Source: an uncultured Oscillibacter sp. (GTDB taxonomy: Bacteria; Bacillota; Clostridia; Oscillospirales; Oscillospiraceae). Taken from it: a stretch of 31,356 bases of DNA. Position 1 is the first letter of the stretch; the number at the start of each line of letters is the position of its first letter. The stretch covers positions 1 to 31,356 of the forward strand of contig CAJTZI010000020.1 of the NCBI GenBank assembly GCA_910584075.1, written 5' to 3'. Shown here piece by piece: positions 24,309-31,356 of this stretch. The notes beneath the pieces were generated by a model, which had not been told where the DNA came from, did not search any database, and saw only the letters and a program-made list of their open reading frames with translations. Position numbers and translations under genes: made by a program.

Positions 24309-25745
24309 ATGGAACGCGGAGGCTTTTTGCCGAATGCGGCGGAATCTGGCTTGTCGGGCGGCATATCGCCTCATGGGCTCGGAGATGCCGGGCAGGAGTA
24401 CAGAACAATGGAGGATGAGATGGAGCGAAAGGACCACGGGATGCCGGAGCGGATTCCGGCTGAGGATGTGCGGACAGGGCAGGGAACTGGCTCTTTGACC
24501 GTGGAGGAGAGCTGCCAGCGGCTGACGCGGTATCTGGAGTGTATCCTGCGGGACGCGGAACAGACGCGGCTGGATGTGGATGCCCTCAGTAAGCCCTGCC
24601 GGGAGCTGGGCAGAGCGATGCTGTCGTTTCAAAATCAGGCGGCGGAATTGAACGCCTACTCCTCTGAGCTGTCCAAGGGCAATCTCTCCGCGGATATTCC
24701 CGAAAGTGAGAGCTGTCTGTACAGCGGCCTGAAAGAACTGCACGCCAATCTGGAGCGCCTCGCGCGGCAGGCCGGACAGGTGACCAGAGGGGACTACTCC
24801 CAGCGGGTGTCCGGCCTGGGAGAGCTCTCCGAGGCCTTCAATGTGATGACGGACCGGTTGAAAGAACGGGAGGACCAGCTGCGAGAGCAGGTCCTCCGGG
24901 CGCAGCGCCGGGCGGAGATCATCGAGAGCTATACCGAGATGCTGGTGGAGCTGCTGGGCCAGCGGGACGAGTGGCTGCTGGTGGTGGACAGGGAGACTCG
25001 GGAGATTATACACTGCAACAAGAAGCCCCAGGACGGCGAAGCGGACGGCTCATTCTGCGATACCTGCCGGCACCGTCTGTCCATCCGGACGCAGATTCTG
25101 GAGGCGGACATTGCGGAGCGGTATAAGATTTGGGAGATCGAGGGGGAGGAAAATGTCTGCTACCGCGTGATCTCCTTTCCCATTGAGTGGAAGGAGCGGC
25201 CCTCCTGCGTTCATATTGTGATGGACGTCACCGCCGAAAAGATGAACGCCCGCCACCTGACCGACAAGATCTATCACGACATCGAGACAGGCGTCCGCAG
25301 CCGCAAGTTTTTGGATGAATTCATGGGCAGGGCGCTGCGGGAGCGTCAAAATATGACCATGTGCTATCTGAACCTGGAGGGCGTGGGGGAGATCAACGCG
25401 GCCCACGGACAGAAGGTGGGAGACGCCTATATCCAGAATTTTGTGGAGATTGTCCGGAAGCACTTCCGCAGCGGCGATACCTTTGCCCGCGTTCAGGACG
25501 ATAAATTCTGCCTGGTGCTTACCGGCAATGTCAAGCACCTGATCGAGCGGAAGATGGATGAGATTCTGACGGTTTTCCAGCGGGACGACGACCGGATCTT
25601 CGGGCACCGCTGCAACTTCCAATACAGCATTGTGGAGATCGAGGGAGAGGAGAACCAGCTGTCCCTGGATGAGCTGCTGAAAAAGGCGGAGGCGCTGATC
25701 CGGCAGAAGCGGAAGCGGGATCCCTTTGAGTTTGATACTTGGTAA
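24309..25745 (+). CDS. Soluble HAMP/PAS-like protein with a degenerate GGDEF domain
   Basis: This 478-residue protein has no membrane segment. After a disordered ~60-residue start it shows a coiled helix region (65-115), HAMP-like segments (LSKGNLSADIPESESCLYSG at 121-140 and GDYSQRVSGLGELSEAFNVM at 161-180), a coiled coil (to about 215), and a PAS-like part (DEWLLVVDRETREIIHCN, about 220-237) with a CDTC pair at 250-253. The last ~160 residues have the GGDEF fold (TMCYLNLEGVGEINAAHGQ, VGDAYIQNFVEIVRKHF). The active-site motif GGDEF is replaced by QDDKF (396-400), so diguanylate cyclase activity is unlikely. ATG 24309 follows AGGAGAGG by 8 nt; a GTG at 24264 is an alternative start. It is divergent from the chemoreceptor gene. 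Confidence 0.85.
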   Translation: MERGGFLPNAAESGLSGGISPHGLGDAGQEYRTMEDEMERKDHGMPERIPAEDVRTGQGTGSLTVEESCQRLTRYLECILRDAEQTRLDVDALSKPCRELGRAMLSFQNQAAELNAYSSELSKGNLSADIPESESCLYSGLKELHANLERLARQAGQVTRGDYSQRVSGLGELSEAFNVMTDRLKEREDQLREQVLRAQRRAEIIESYTEMLVELLGQRDEWLLVVDRETREIIHCNKKPQDGEADGSFCDTCRHRLSIRTQILEADIAERYKIWEIEGEENVCYRVISFPIEWKERPSCVHIVMDVTAEKMNARHLTDKIYHDIETGVRSRKFLDEFMGRALRERQNMTMCYLNLEGVGEINAAHGQKVGDAYIQNFVEIVRKHFRSGDTFARVQDDKFCLVLTGNVKHLIERKMDEILTVFQRDDDRIFGHRCNFQYSIVEIEGEENQLSLDELLKKAEALIRQKRKRDPFEFDTW

Positions 25746-25754
25746 ATGGCAAAA

Positions 25755-25807
25755 AGGCCGTCAGGTTCCAGCATTCGGACTGGGACCTGGCGGCCTACCT
25801 GCTTTTT
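25755..25807 (+). terminator. Terminator after the GGDEF-like gene
   Basis: A 16-bp stem with two G-U pairs (25755-25770 with 25781-25796) follows the stop by 9 nt; a CTTTTT run comes 7 nt after the stem. Confidence 0.75.
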
Positions 25808-25857
25808 CATGACTTTACAGATGCAGCCAACATGCTTGAGAAGGAGAAAACAAGGCG

Positions 25858-26034
25858 GTGACGCAAGAAGGCATTGTAAGCAAGGGGGGAGACAAAACTG
25901 AAATCAATAAAGTCTGTCGTCCTGCCTGCGGCTCCGTTTCTCTGCCGCTGAAAGCGGAAAAGGTGCTGAGCCGGGAGGCTATGATCCAAGGAAAAAGGCG
26001 TTTTTGCGGTACCAAGGTTTCCCCAATGGGATAG
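25858..26034 (+). CDS. Possible small gene, 58 residues, or a dispersed repeat
   Basis: The open frame runs from GTG 25858 to TAG 26032-26034, with AAGGAG 11 nt upstream. The protein (MTQEGIVSKGGDKTEINKVC, then RPACGSVSLPLKAEKVLSRE and AMIQGKRRFCGTKVSPMG) is basic and has three cysteines, no membrane segment and no domain I can name. I have an impression of having seen near-identical short ORFs in intergenic DNA of related genomes, which would suggest a repeated element rather than a gene; that is memory, not evidence here. Upstream 25808-25857 holds nothing else visible. Confidence 0.35.
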   Translation: MTQEGIVSKGGDKTEINKVCRPACGSVSLPLKAEKVLSREAMIQGKRRFCGTKVSPMG

Positions 26035-26070
26035 TCCCGCTTTTCAGCCTTTCAGCTGAAAAGCGGGACT
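26033..26070. terminator. Strong hairpin downstream of the M14 peptidase gene
   Basis: A perfect 15-bp stem (26033-26047 with 26056-26070), loop of eight, lies 12 nt beyond the peptidase stop on the minus strand. There is no clear U-tract on either side, so termination is probable but not certain. Confidence 0.6.
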
Positions 26071-26082
26071 TGTTCGTTAGCG

Positions 26083-29000
26083 TTAACGTCTCCAACTACC
26101 CATGGGCTCGTCGGAGAGCACCTTGGAGTAGATGGTGTTGCTGGCGTAAGTGTAGTCGTCACGCTGGAATGCACGATTGGTGAGGCTGTTGCCGAACAGG
26201 GTCAGGTCCAGGTTGCCGTCGTTGTAGGTGATGGCTTCCACCTTACCGGACATCTGCTCAGCATTGGGGGCACAGCCGGCGATCATATAGTCGGACGTGT
26301 CGCCCTCAACGCAGCGGATCAGGATGGACGTGTTGGGATTCTCGAGAATCTTGCCATCAATGTACACGCCGTCCACGGCGTAGATGATGTCGTCGCCGTC
26401 AGCCACATGGTTTGCGGTTAGCAGGCTGTCGGTGGGATAGGTGATGCGGTGGAGCATATCGCCGTCGGGACGGTTGGGTTCGAAGCCCGCATCAGAGAGC
26501 AGGTTTTCCTTGATATAGTTCATGGGGCCCCAGCCGATCGCCAGATAGGGCGTTCCGGCCTTTACGGCGGCCAGGACAGCGGCCTCGGTGCGGGGATTGG
26601 CGGTGGGCGCCACATTGCCCACAATGATGTCCGCCTTGGCAGGGTCATTGGTGACCTTGAAGTTCATCTGCTCAGTGAGGGCCAGACGGTTGACGTTGGC
26701 AGTCTCACTGTTGTGCATGATGTCGTAGCGAGTGGAGCCGTAGCCGTCGGAGAACCAGTTGGCATAATAGCCGCTGGAGATCTTCGCGTCCTGGAACTCA
26801 TCCAGCAGGCCGACCAGATAGATGGTGGGCTCACGCAGCAGGCGCCGGGCGTCAGGCGCGGTGCTCACGCCGGTGCCGCTGAGGGTGAACTTATTCTTCA
26901 CAGACTGGAAATCGGCGTAGCTGACCACGAAGTCACCCTTATAATCGCCGGATACGACCATGCCCACAGTTTTGCGGGAGCCTAGCAGGGTGTTGACTGC
27001 GTTGACAGAGTGGATGCTGTCATTGGAGATGATAACATAGCCGCCGGTCTCACCGGTGAAAGTGGAGGCGCGGGTCACGGAGGTGACGGCCTTCAGCTTG
27101 CCGGAGAAGGCGCCTTCCACGGCCACGGGAATGGCGGTAAAGCCCCACTGCTCAGGGTAGTTGGTCACGGCATCGGAGTAGAGGGAGATGAAGCCGGAAT
27201 AAGAGGCGTCCACACCGCTGTACAACACGCAGTTGGCGTAGTTGCGTTTGGCCTGGTGCATATCCACCACGAAGGAGCCGGCCTTATAGGTGGTGTCGTT
27301 CACGGTGGTGTCGGCGGTGAGCTTGCTGACCTTGATGTCGTTGCGGATGAGGAACTCAGCCATATCATAGGCAGCGCCCACGCTGCGCTGACTGTCTGCA
27401 TCCACGGGGATGACCCAGTACTCGCAGAAGAACTTGCCGTTGTCCTCAAAGAGGGGACGCATATCGGTGACGGGGATCTGCTTGTCGTGATAGTCCACAT
27501 ACCAGGGAGCGATCTCCTTGGAGGCGTCGGTGTTGTTCAGACCGCGCAGGAAGAACTCCATCTGGCGCAGGTAGACCTCCTCCTTGTGCTCCATGTAGTA
27601 CTGGAAAATACCGTAGAATCCGCACTCGAACAGACGGGTGGAGGCCTCGTTGGCGCGGGGAGTCTCAATGGTGTAGCCGGCGGCGTTGCAGTTGAGCATC
27701 GCGTAGCTGGGGGTGTAGTTGGTGCTCAGGTCGTCCCACGTATCCCACACGCCTTCCTCGCGGTCAAAGTTGTCGCGCAGAGGCACGTAATACTGGGAGA
27801 ACTTGTAGTCATAGCCCTCTCCGGCGATGGTGCCCAGGGCGGCGTTGCCATAGGCCTCGGCGCCCTCAAAGAAGTGGGGGATCAGAATGTCGTATTCCAG
27901 GTTGGGCTCGTGAGGCGGGGTGCAGGGCTCGATCAGGAAGTCGGTCATGTAGCCGTGCAGCTCCACAAAAGCCACCGGATTCCAGTTGTTGATCAGCTGT
28001 GTGATGGCCCGGGTCTCAGCCTGTGTCTGGAAAGTGGAGTCGCGGTTGTGGTCGATGCCGTTGTAGTTCCGGCGGGAGCCGTAGGTGCGGCCGTCGGGGT
28101 TTTCTGCAAGGGAGACCACCAGAATCAGGCTGTCCAGCAGATCCTCCACATTGTAGGAGATGTCGTCACTGATGGCGTAGATCTCCTCGGAACCAAGCTC
28201 GCCGTCATTGTCGGACTGCTCGCCGTTGGGCTTGATGTCCAGATGGGGCGCGCCGCAGCCGGTGATGTCGAACTGATCCAGCTGATCGGACCAGTACTTG
28301 GGCACATCGGTGCCGTCTTTCAGCCCGGTGAGCTTGCGGTATGTAAGGGTGTCCTCCGTTACCAGCTCCCACAGCAGGTTGAGCTCGGCGTCCATATTGG
28401 GATACTCGTCGGAGTGCTGGTTGTTGATCATGAAGGGAATGCGGTAATTCTTCAGAGAGCCGTTCTGAATCCGATTAATCACACCCTGGGGATTGGTGGT
28501 AACGGTTTTGTTGAGTGTCCGGAAGGCGTCCACGGAGGACTTGCTGTCGGAGAGGACCACGGCGTACATGGGGAAGCCGCCCTCAGACTTGCCGTACTCA
28601 ATGATCTCCACATACCGGCCGGAGCGGGCCGCGGCCGCGGCTTTCAGGGCGTTGAGCTCATTGAGGACCTCGTTGTAGCGGTGATAGCTGCGGTATACCT
28701 GGACTTCCAGCTCACAGGAGCCCACTGCCTTGTTTCCGGCGGAAGCGGTGAGCAGGTAGGGGCCGTTGAAGCTGTTAAATACGTTGCGGATTCCGGGGCC
28801 GCCGTAGTCGGTAAAGCCCACCTTGCCGAAGAAGGGGTTGGTGGAGAACTTTAGGGTGACTACGGTATTGGAGCCGTCGGCGGCGACAGAGACGGCCTCA
28901 GCGGTGGTGGCCTTTTTGGCGCCGGCGCTGTCCACAAAGTAGAACCATGGGCTGTTTTCAATGCCGTCGCCGTACTTCTCGTTCGCACTGTCCCAAATCT

Positions 29001-29352
29001 GCCAGTTCTCCAGCCTGTCACCGGTGTAGACATGGGGATAGATTTTGGGGTCCTGGACAAACATGTCCTTGGTACGGGTCAGGGACCAGACCAGGCTGGA
29101 TGCCCACTCCTGCGCGTCGCCCTTCACGGTGGAGCTGGGGACGGTTAAGGTGGCGGTGAGGTCCTGAACGGAGTTGAGCTCCAGAACATAGTCGCTGATG
29201 GTGATGTTGTCGCCCTCAACAGGGCGGCTTCTGTCCGCGTAGCTGTCTCCTGTGACGGCGGACGCGGGCAGGACCAACAGAGATACCAGGACTCCGATGG
29301 TCAGGAGCAGAGCCAGGGCACGTTTGGGGGCAGTGCTGGAATAGTGTTTCAT
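26083..29352 (-). CDS. Large secreted M14-family zinc carboxypeptidase
   Basis: This 1089-residue exported peptidase would remove C-terminal residues from proteins or peptides outside the cell. A signal peptide (about 10-32, ALALLLTIGVLVSLLVLPASA) is followed by a ~190-residue N-terminal region of unknown fold, then the M14 domain: the zinc motif NNQHSDEYPN (His313, Glu316), NPDGRTYGSRRNYNGIDHNRD, the third ligand in FVELHGY (His466), and the catalytic Glu563 in YTIETPRANE. The last ~500 residues are a C-terminal region rich in beta structure that I cannot assign. There is no cell-wall sorting signal or transmembrane tail. The ATG follows AAGGAGGAAA; an upstream in-frame TTG would lie on that ribosome site. 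The family is certain, the substrate unknown. Confidence 0.93.
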   Translation of the reverse strand: MKHYSSTAPKRALALLLTIGVLVSLLVLPASAVTGDSYADRSRPVEGDNITISDYVLELNSVQDLTATLTVPSSTVKGDAQEWASSLVWSLTRTKDMFVQDPKIYPHVYTGDRLENWQIWDSANEKYGDGIENSPWFYFVDSAGAKKATTAEAVSVAADGSNTVVTLKFSTNPFFGKVGFTDYGGPGIRNVFNSFNGPYLLTASAGNKAVGSCELEVQVYRSYHRYNEVLNELNALKAAAAARSGRYVEIIEYGKSEGGFPMYAVVLSDSKSSVDAFRTLNKTVTTNPQGVINRIQNGSLKNYRIPFMINNQHSDEYPNMDAELNLLWELVTEDTLTYRKLTGLKDGTDVPKYWSDQLDQFDITGCGAPHLDIKPNGEQSDNDGELGSEEIYAISDDISYNVEDLLDSLILVVSLAENPDGRTYGSRRNYNGIDHNRDSTFQTQAETRAITQLINNWNPVAFVELHGYMTDFLIEPCTPPHEPNLEYDILIPHFFEGAEAYGNAALGTIAGEGYDYKFSQYYVPLRDNFDREEGVWDTWDDLSTNYTPSYAMLNCNAAGYTIETPRANEASTRLFECGFYGIFQYYMEHKEEVYLRQMEFFLRGLNNTDASKEIAPWYVDYHDKQIPVTDMRPLFEDNGKFFCEYWVIPVDADSQRSVGAAYDMAEFLIRNDIKVSKLTADTTVNDTTYKAGSFVVDMHQAKRNYANCVLYSGVDASYSGFISLYSDAVTNYPEQWGFTAIPVAVEGAFSGKLKAVTSVTRASTFTGETGGYVIISNDSIHSVNAVNTLLGSRKTVGMVVSGDYKGDFVVSYADFQSVKNKFTLSGTGVSTAPDARRLLREPTIYLVGLLDEFQDAKISSGYYANWFSDGYGSTRYDIMHNSETANVNRLALTEQMNFKVTNDPAKADIIVGNVAPTANPRTEAAVLAAVKAGTPYLAIGWGPMNYIKENLLSDAGFEPNRPDGDMLHRITYPTDSLLTANHVADGDDIIYAVDGVYIDGKILENPNTSILIRCVEGDTSDYMIAGCAPNAEQMSGKVEAITYNDGNLDLTLFGNSLTNRAFQRDDYTYASNTIYSKVLSDEPMGSWRR

Positions 29353-29437
29353 GTTCCTTTCCTCCTTCAAAATGTGCCGAAACAGATTCGCCGGGTCAGG
29401 CGGTTCTCCCTCTTTTCACCTCCTAATGAATAAAGTT

Positions 29438-29468
29438 AAAACGCCGGGAACGGTTCCCGCAGCGTTTT
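29438..29468 (-). promoter_or_regulatory. Attenuator-like hairpin in the M14 peptidase leader
   Basis: On the minus strand a stem of two 7-bp segments (29462-29468 with 29438-29444, and 29453-29459 with 29445-29451) ends in GCGTTTT, followed by AACTTTATT. It lies in a ~170-nt leader between the promoter and the start codon and resembles an intrinsic terminator, so transcription could be attenuated here. Confidence 0.5.
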
Positions 29469-29528
29469 TGACACATCGCATATCGCAGCATATGGAAGAG
29501 AAGACCTAGCCTGCCTATTTACAATATC

Positions 29529-29557
29529 AGGATAGCACAGGTGATGGAGGTTGTCAA
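29529..29557 (-). promoter_or_regulatory. Promoter of the M14 peptidase gene
   Basis: On the minus strand: TTGACA (29552-29557), a 17-bp spacer, TATCCT (29529-29534). The leader to the ATG at 29352 is about 170 nt. Confidence 0.8.
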
Positions 29558-29559
29558 TA

Positions 29560-29613
29560 ATGCGAAAAAATATTTTATTTATTTCGACTGTTTTGTCTAC
29601 TTTGCCAATGTAA
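29560..29613 (+). CDS. Possible 17-residue hydrophobic peptide gene
   Basis: ATG 29560 follows GGAGG (29546-29550) by 9 nt and opens MRKNILFISTVLSTLPM, a basic start followed by a hydrophobic stretch, then TAA. The codons are AT-rich, unlike the neighbours. The ribosome site overlaps the -35 of the divergent peptidase promoter, and I see no convincing promoter of its own. A palindromic terminator at 29701-29719 would end such a transcript. Its place beside a LytTR regulator and AgrC-like sensor allows a signalling-peptide idea, but a chance ORF or decayed lipoprotein start is equally possible. Confidence 0.3.
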   Translation: MRKNILFISTVLSTLPM

Positions 29614-29700
29614 CGTGCCCTCCACAGAGCAGACGGAGGAAGCGTCTGTGGAAACTTTTTGGAAATCCCTGGTTATTCTTTGCGCTTCGGGCGGAAAACG

Positions 29701-29719
29701 CAGGCGGCCGCCTGTTTTT
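29701..29719 (+). terminator. Palindromic terminator in the 29.5-30.0 kb intergenic region
   Basis: A 14-bp perfect palindrome (29701-29714) runs into TTTTT. No gene other than the 17-residue ORF lies upstream on this strand. The bases between 29614 and 29700 hold nothing I can identify. Confidence 0.6.
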
Positions 29720-29879
29720 CTCCGGCGCTGTGTCTGCTTTTTCATATTCACATCGGAAAAGCGCTGAGCCGGTGCGTGGACACTTTAGCGCGGCATATCT
29801 TCTTGCCGGATTGATCAGGACCTGAGCCGCATCCGTGCGGGACTCCTGTGTGGCGGCGGCAGACGAGCGGGAAGCGGCT

Positions 29880-30004
29880 CCGGCAGGCAGCGGTACTTGC
29901 CGGGGATTTTTTTGTGATGTAATATAGAGAGGCAGACGGCGCGGTCCGGTTGCGCCGTCAAACAGTCCAGTCACGTCAGGCGGCCTTATTTTGCAGGCCA
30001 TTTT
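29880..30004 (+). promoter_or_regulatory. Structured leader of the LytTR operon: three hairpins, the first terminator-like
   Basis: An 8-bp stem (29880-29887 with 29896-29903) is followed by GGGATTTTTTT. A perfect 8-bp stem lies at 29935-29942 with 29952-29959. A 5-bp stem (29982-29986 with 29995-29999) is followed by ATTTT. A weak TTGCAG-17-ACATAT promoter could start after the last (about 29992-30020). Either a short unit ends at 29913 or these are regulated stops in a longer leader. Bases 29720-29879 hold nothing else recognisable. Confidence 0.45.
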
Positions 30005-30033
30005 ACCGAGTAGACATATAGGGGAATACTGGT

Positions 30034-30759
30034 ATGATCAGAACGGCAATTTGCGATGACGAGCCCCAGATCCGCGCCGATCTGGCGGCGCTGATCCAGG
30101 CGCAGCCCTTTTCCTGCGAGATTGTGGAGTATGCCTCCGCCGGCAGCTGCCTTGCGGACGGCAGGGAGATCGATCTGCTCCTTTTGGATGTTGAACTGGA
30201 CGCCGCCGGTATGGATGGAATGGCCCTGGCCGCCAGGATCCGGGAGAGATATTCCGATGTCCGGCCAGTCATTATCTTTGTGACCGGCTATGAGCGGTAT
30301 GTGTTCGACGCCTTTGACGTAGGGGCGTTCCAGTACCTGCTGAAGCCGGTAAACAAGGAGAAATTTGCCCGGGTCTTTGCCCGGGCGGTGGAGCGGATCC
30401 GGGCTCTCCGGGAAAATCCCCAAAGAGGCCGCGCGGTTACGCTCCAATGGGCGGGCGCCAGCCGGACTGTGCCGCTGGACAGCATCCGCTACATCGAGAG
30501 CAGTAATCACAAGGTTGTGCTGCATTTGAAGGAGGGGGAGTTTTCCTGCTATGGGAAGATCCGGGATTTGGAGGCTGAGCTGGGGGAGCAGTTCTGCCGT
30601 ATCCACAAGGGCTATCTGGTCAATCTCGCCTATGTGGACGGGTACAGCAAAAAGGAGCTGACGGTATCCGGCGGGGAAACGCTGATGATCTCCAAGTATA
30701 AATATCAGGATTTTGTGAAAGCGCATCTCCACTTCCTGAAAAAAGGAGCCGCCCTATGA
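30034..30759 (+). CDS. LytTR-family response regulator
   Basis: This 241-residue transcription factor has an N-terminal receiver domain (1-120) and a C-terminal LytTR DNA-binding domain (about 138-238). Receiver residues are intact: Asp8/Asp9 in ICDDEP, the phospho-acceptor Asp52 in LLLLDVEL, Thr84 in FVTGYE and Lys104 in YLLKPV. LytTR motifs follow: IRYIESSNHKVVLHL and FCRIHKGYLVNLAYVDGY. AGGGGAA lies 9 nt before the ATG. Its stop overlaps the start of the sensor gene (ATGA). AgrA-like regulators of this kind usually bind pairs of 9-bp direct repeats and control secreted or surface functions; the targets are not visible, though the divergent peptidase gene is an obvious candidate. Confidence 0.95.
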   Translation: MIRTAICDDEPQIRADLAALIQAQPFSCEIVEYASAGSCLADGREIDLLLLDVELDAAGMDGMALAARIRERYSDVRPVIIFVTGYERYVFDAFDVGAFQYLLKPVNKEKFARVFARAVERIRALRENPQRGRAVTLQWAGASRTVPLDSIRYIESSNHKVVLHLKEGEFSCYGKIRDLEAELGEQFCRIHKGYLVNLAYVDGYSKKELTVSGGETLMISKYKYQDFVKAHLHFLKKGAAL

Positions 30760-31356
30760 GCGAGACGGGATTTCGGATATTCAACCGGGTGTTTTCAATC
30801 GGCGCGGCGCTGCTGTATGCCGGCCTGCTCACCGCCTTTTTTCGCCCGTTTATCCCCCGGGGAAAAAGGCCGCGAAATCTGCTCCTCGTCTTCTCCGTCT
30901 ATCTCCTTTTTGAACTGGCCTGCAATCGGGCGGCGCTTCCCCAGGGAGCCTTCGGGTTGATTTTGACGGCGGCGCTGTTGGCAGTTTCCCGGCGGATCGG
31001 TATGGAGAGAGCCCTGATGTTTCTCCTGACACTGCTCTACTTCAACGCCAGGATCTCCGGTGGGCTGATGGCGGAGAGTCTGTATTTCATTCTGGAGCGG
31101 CTGCTGCCGCTTCCCACGGAACCGCTGGAGGCGGTTTTTCTCCGGGCCGCCATTCTGGTCATGCTCTTTCTGCTATCTCATGCGGCCCTGTTCGCCGCTA
31201 TGCTGTATATCCTCCGGCGACAGCTCCAAAAGCGGCGGTTTTGCCTTCACCGGCGGGAGTTGTGCTATCTCGCCCTGGTGCCAACGGCGGGGATTCTGTT
31301 CGGTCAGGTGATCTCCCGGCTGCTGGTGGAGTTCAAGGACGGCGTTCTGCTCCAGC
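30756..31356 (+). CDS. AgrC-like membrane sensor kinase, N-terminal part (cut by window end)
   Basis: The frame opens at ATG 30756, overlapping the LytTR regulator stop, with AAAAGGAG upstream, and continues past the window end, giving 200 residues. They form about six hydrophobic segments: VFSIGAALLYAGLLTAFF, LLLVFSVYLLFELAC, FGLILTAALLAVS, ALMFLLTLLYFNA, AILVMLFLLSHAALFAAML and ELCYLALVPTAGILF. This multi-helix sensor followed by a GHKL kinase is the plan of AgrC/LytS-type partners of LytTR regulators. The kinase part itself is outside the window, so the assignment relies on topology and the coupling. Confidence 0.8.
   Translation, partial: MSETGFRIFNRVFSIGAALLYAGLLTAFFRPFIPRGKRPRNLLLVFSVYLLFELACNRAALPQGAFGLILTAALLAVSRRIGMERALMFLLTLLYFNARISGGLMAESLYFILERLLPLPTEPLEAVFLRAAILVMLFLLSHAALFAAMLYILRRQLQKRRFCLHRRELCYLALVPTAGILFGQVISRLLVEFKDGVLLQ

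Noticed and set aside
27010..28854. Long open frame (614 codons) antisense to the M14 peptidase gene
   Set aside because: It is a mirror of GC-rich codon bias: Val/Gly/His-rich sequence without domains, opposite a gene with intact catalytic motifs.
29541..29825. 94-codon plus-strand frame between the M14 and LytTR genes
   Set aside because: The start has no ribosome site, it crosses a terminator-like palindrome, and the composition is not coding-like; only the shorter ORF at 29560 in another frame has a usable ribosome site.

Overview
The window looks like a chromosomal segment of a gut-type Clostridia of the Oscillospiraceae / Flavonifractor-Lawsonibacter-Oscillibacter kind. This is inferred from the high G+C coding sequence with GC-rich third positions, strong GGAGG ribosome sites, dnaG-rpoD without an adjacent rpsU, LytTR and ECF-type regulation, a single-cache chemoreceptor, and class I (gdhA-type) glutamate dehydrogenase. 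No rRNA, tRNA or CRISPR array is visible, and the gene order is mostly ordinary chromosomal housekeeping and accessory functions. Species-level placement cannot be made from the sequence alone.

Layout. 1-2.6 kb: the 3' end of a sensor kinase gene, a coupled membrane-anchored protein, three 22-bp direct repeats and a VanY-like D,D-carboxypeptidase. 2.6-6.4 kb: a dihydropyrimidinase/hydantoinase (minus strand) divergent from a yjdF gene with a long riboswitch-like leader, a decayed interval between two terminators, then a BrnQ transporter. 6.4-9.0 kb (minus): a hotdog thioesterase and a membrane-anchored 5'-nucleotidase. 9.1-11.0 kb: a MarR regulator with a perfect 14-bp inverted-repeat operator on its own promoter, followed by a MATE exporter. 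11.0-15.3 kb (minus): an AraC/effector-binding regulator, rpoD and dnaG; the 3' third of dnaG is strikingly AT-rich. 15.4-16.5 kb: an Sfp-type phosphopantetheinyl transferase coupled to an NTF2-like small protein. 16.5-18.3 kb: an ECF-like sigma factor interrupted at a C6 tract and a coupled anti-sigma-like membrane protein behind an ECF-type promoter, then an IS200/IS605-like scar. 18.4-22.3 kb: gdhA (minus), a phosphoribosyltransferase, and a membrane protein fused to a catalytically altered E2-acyltransferase-like domain. 22.3-25.8 kb: a chemoreceptor (minus) divergent from a HAMP/PAS/degenerate-GGDEF protein. 25.8-29.4 kb: a possible small gene and a very large secreted M14 zinc carboxypeptidase (minus). 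29.5-31.4 kb: a structured 470-bp intergenic region with a possible 17-residue peptide gene, then a LytTR response regulator and the start of an AgrC-like sensor, cut by the window end.

How parts work together. Several units are self-contained regulatory modules: kinase plus repeats plus VanY; MarR operator plus MATE pump; ECF sigma plus anti-sigma; LytTR regulator plus membrane sensor. The observations most worth a second look are the mosaic dnaG, the sigma factor split at a slippery C tract, the yjdF leader facing a hydantoinase, the 22-bp repeat array, the pseudo-E2 membrane fusion, and the small peptide ORF next to the LytTR system.
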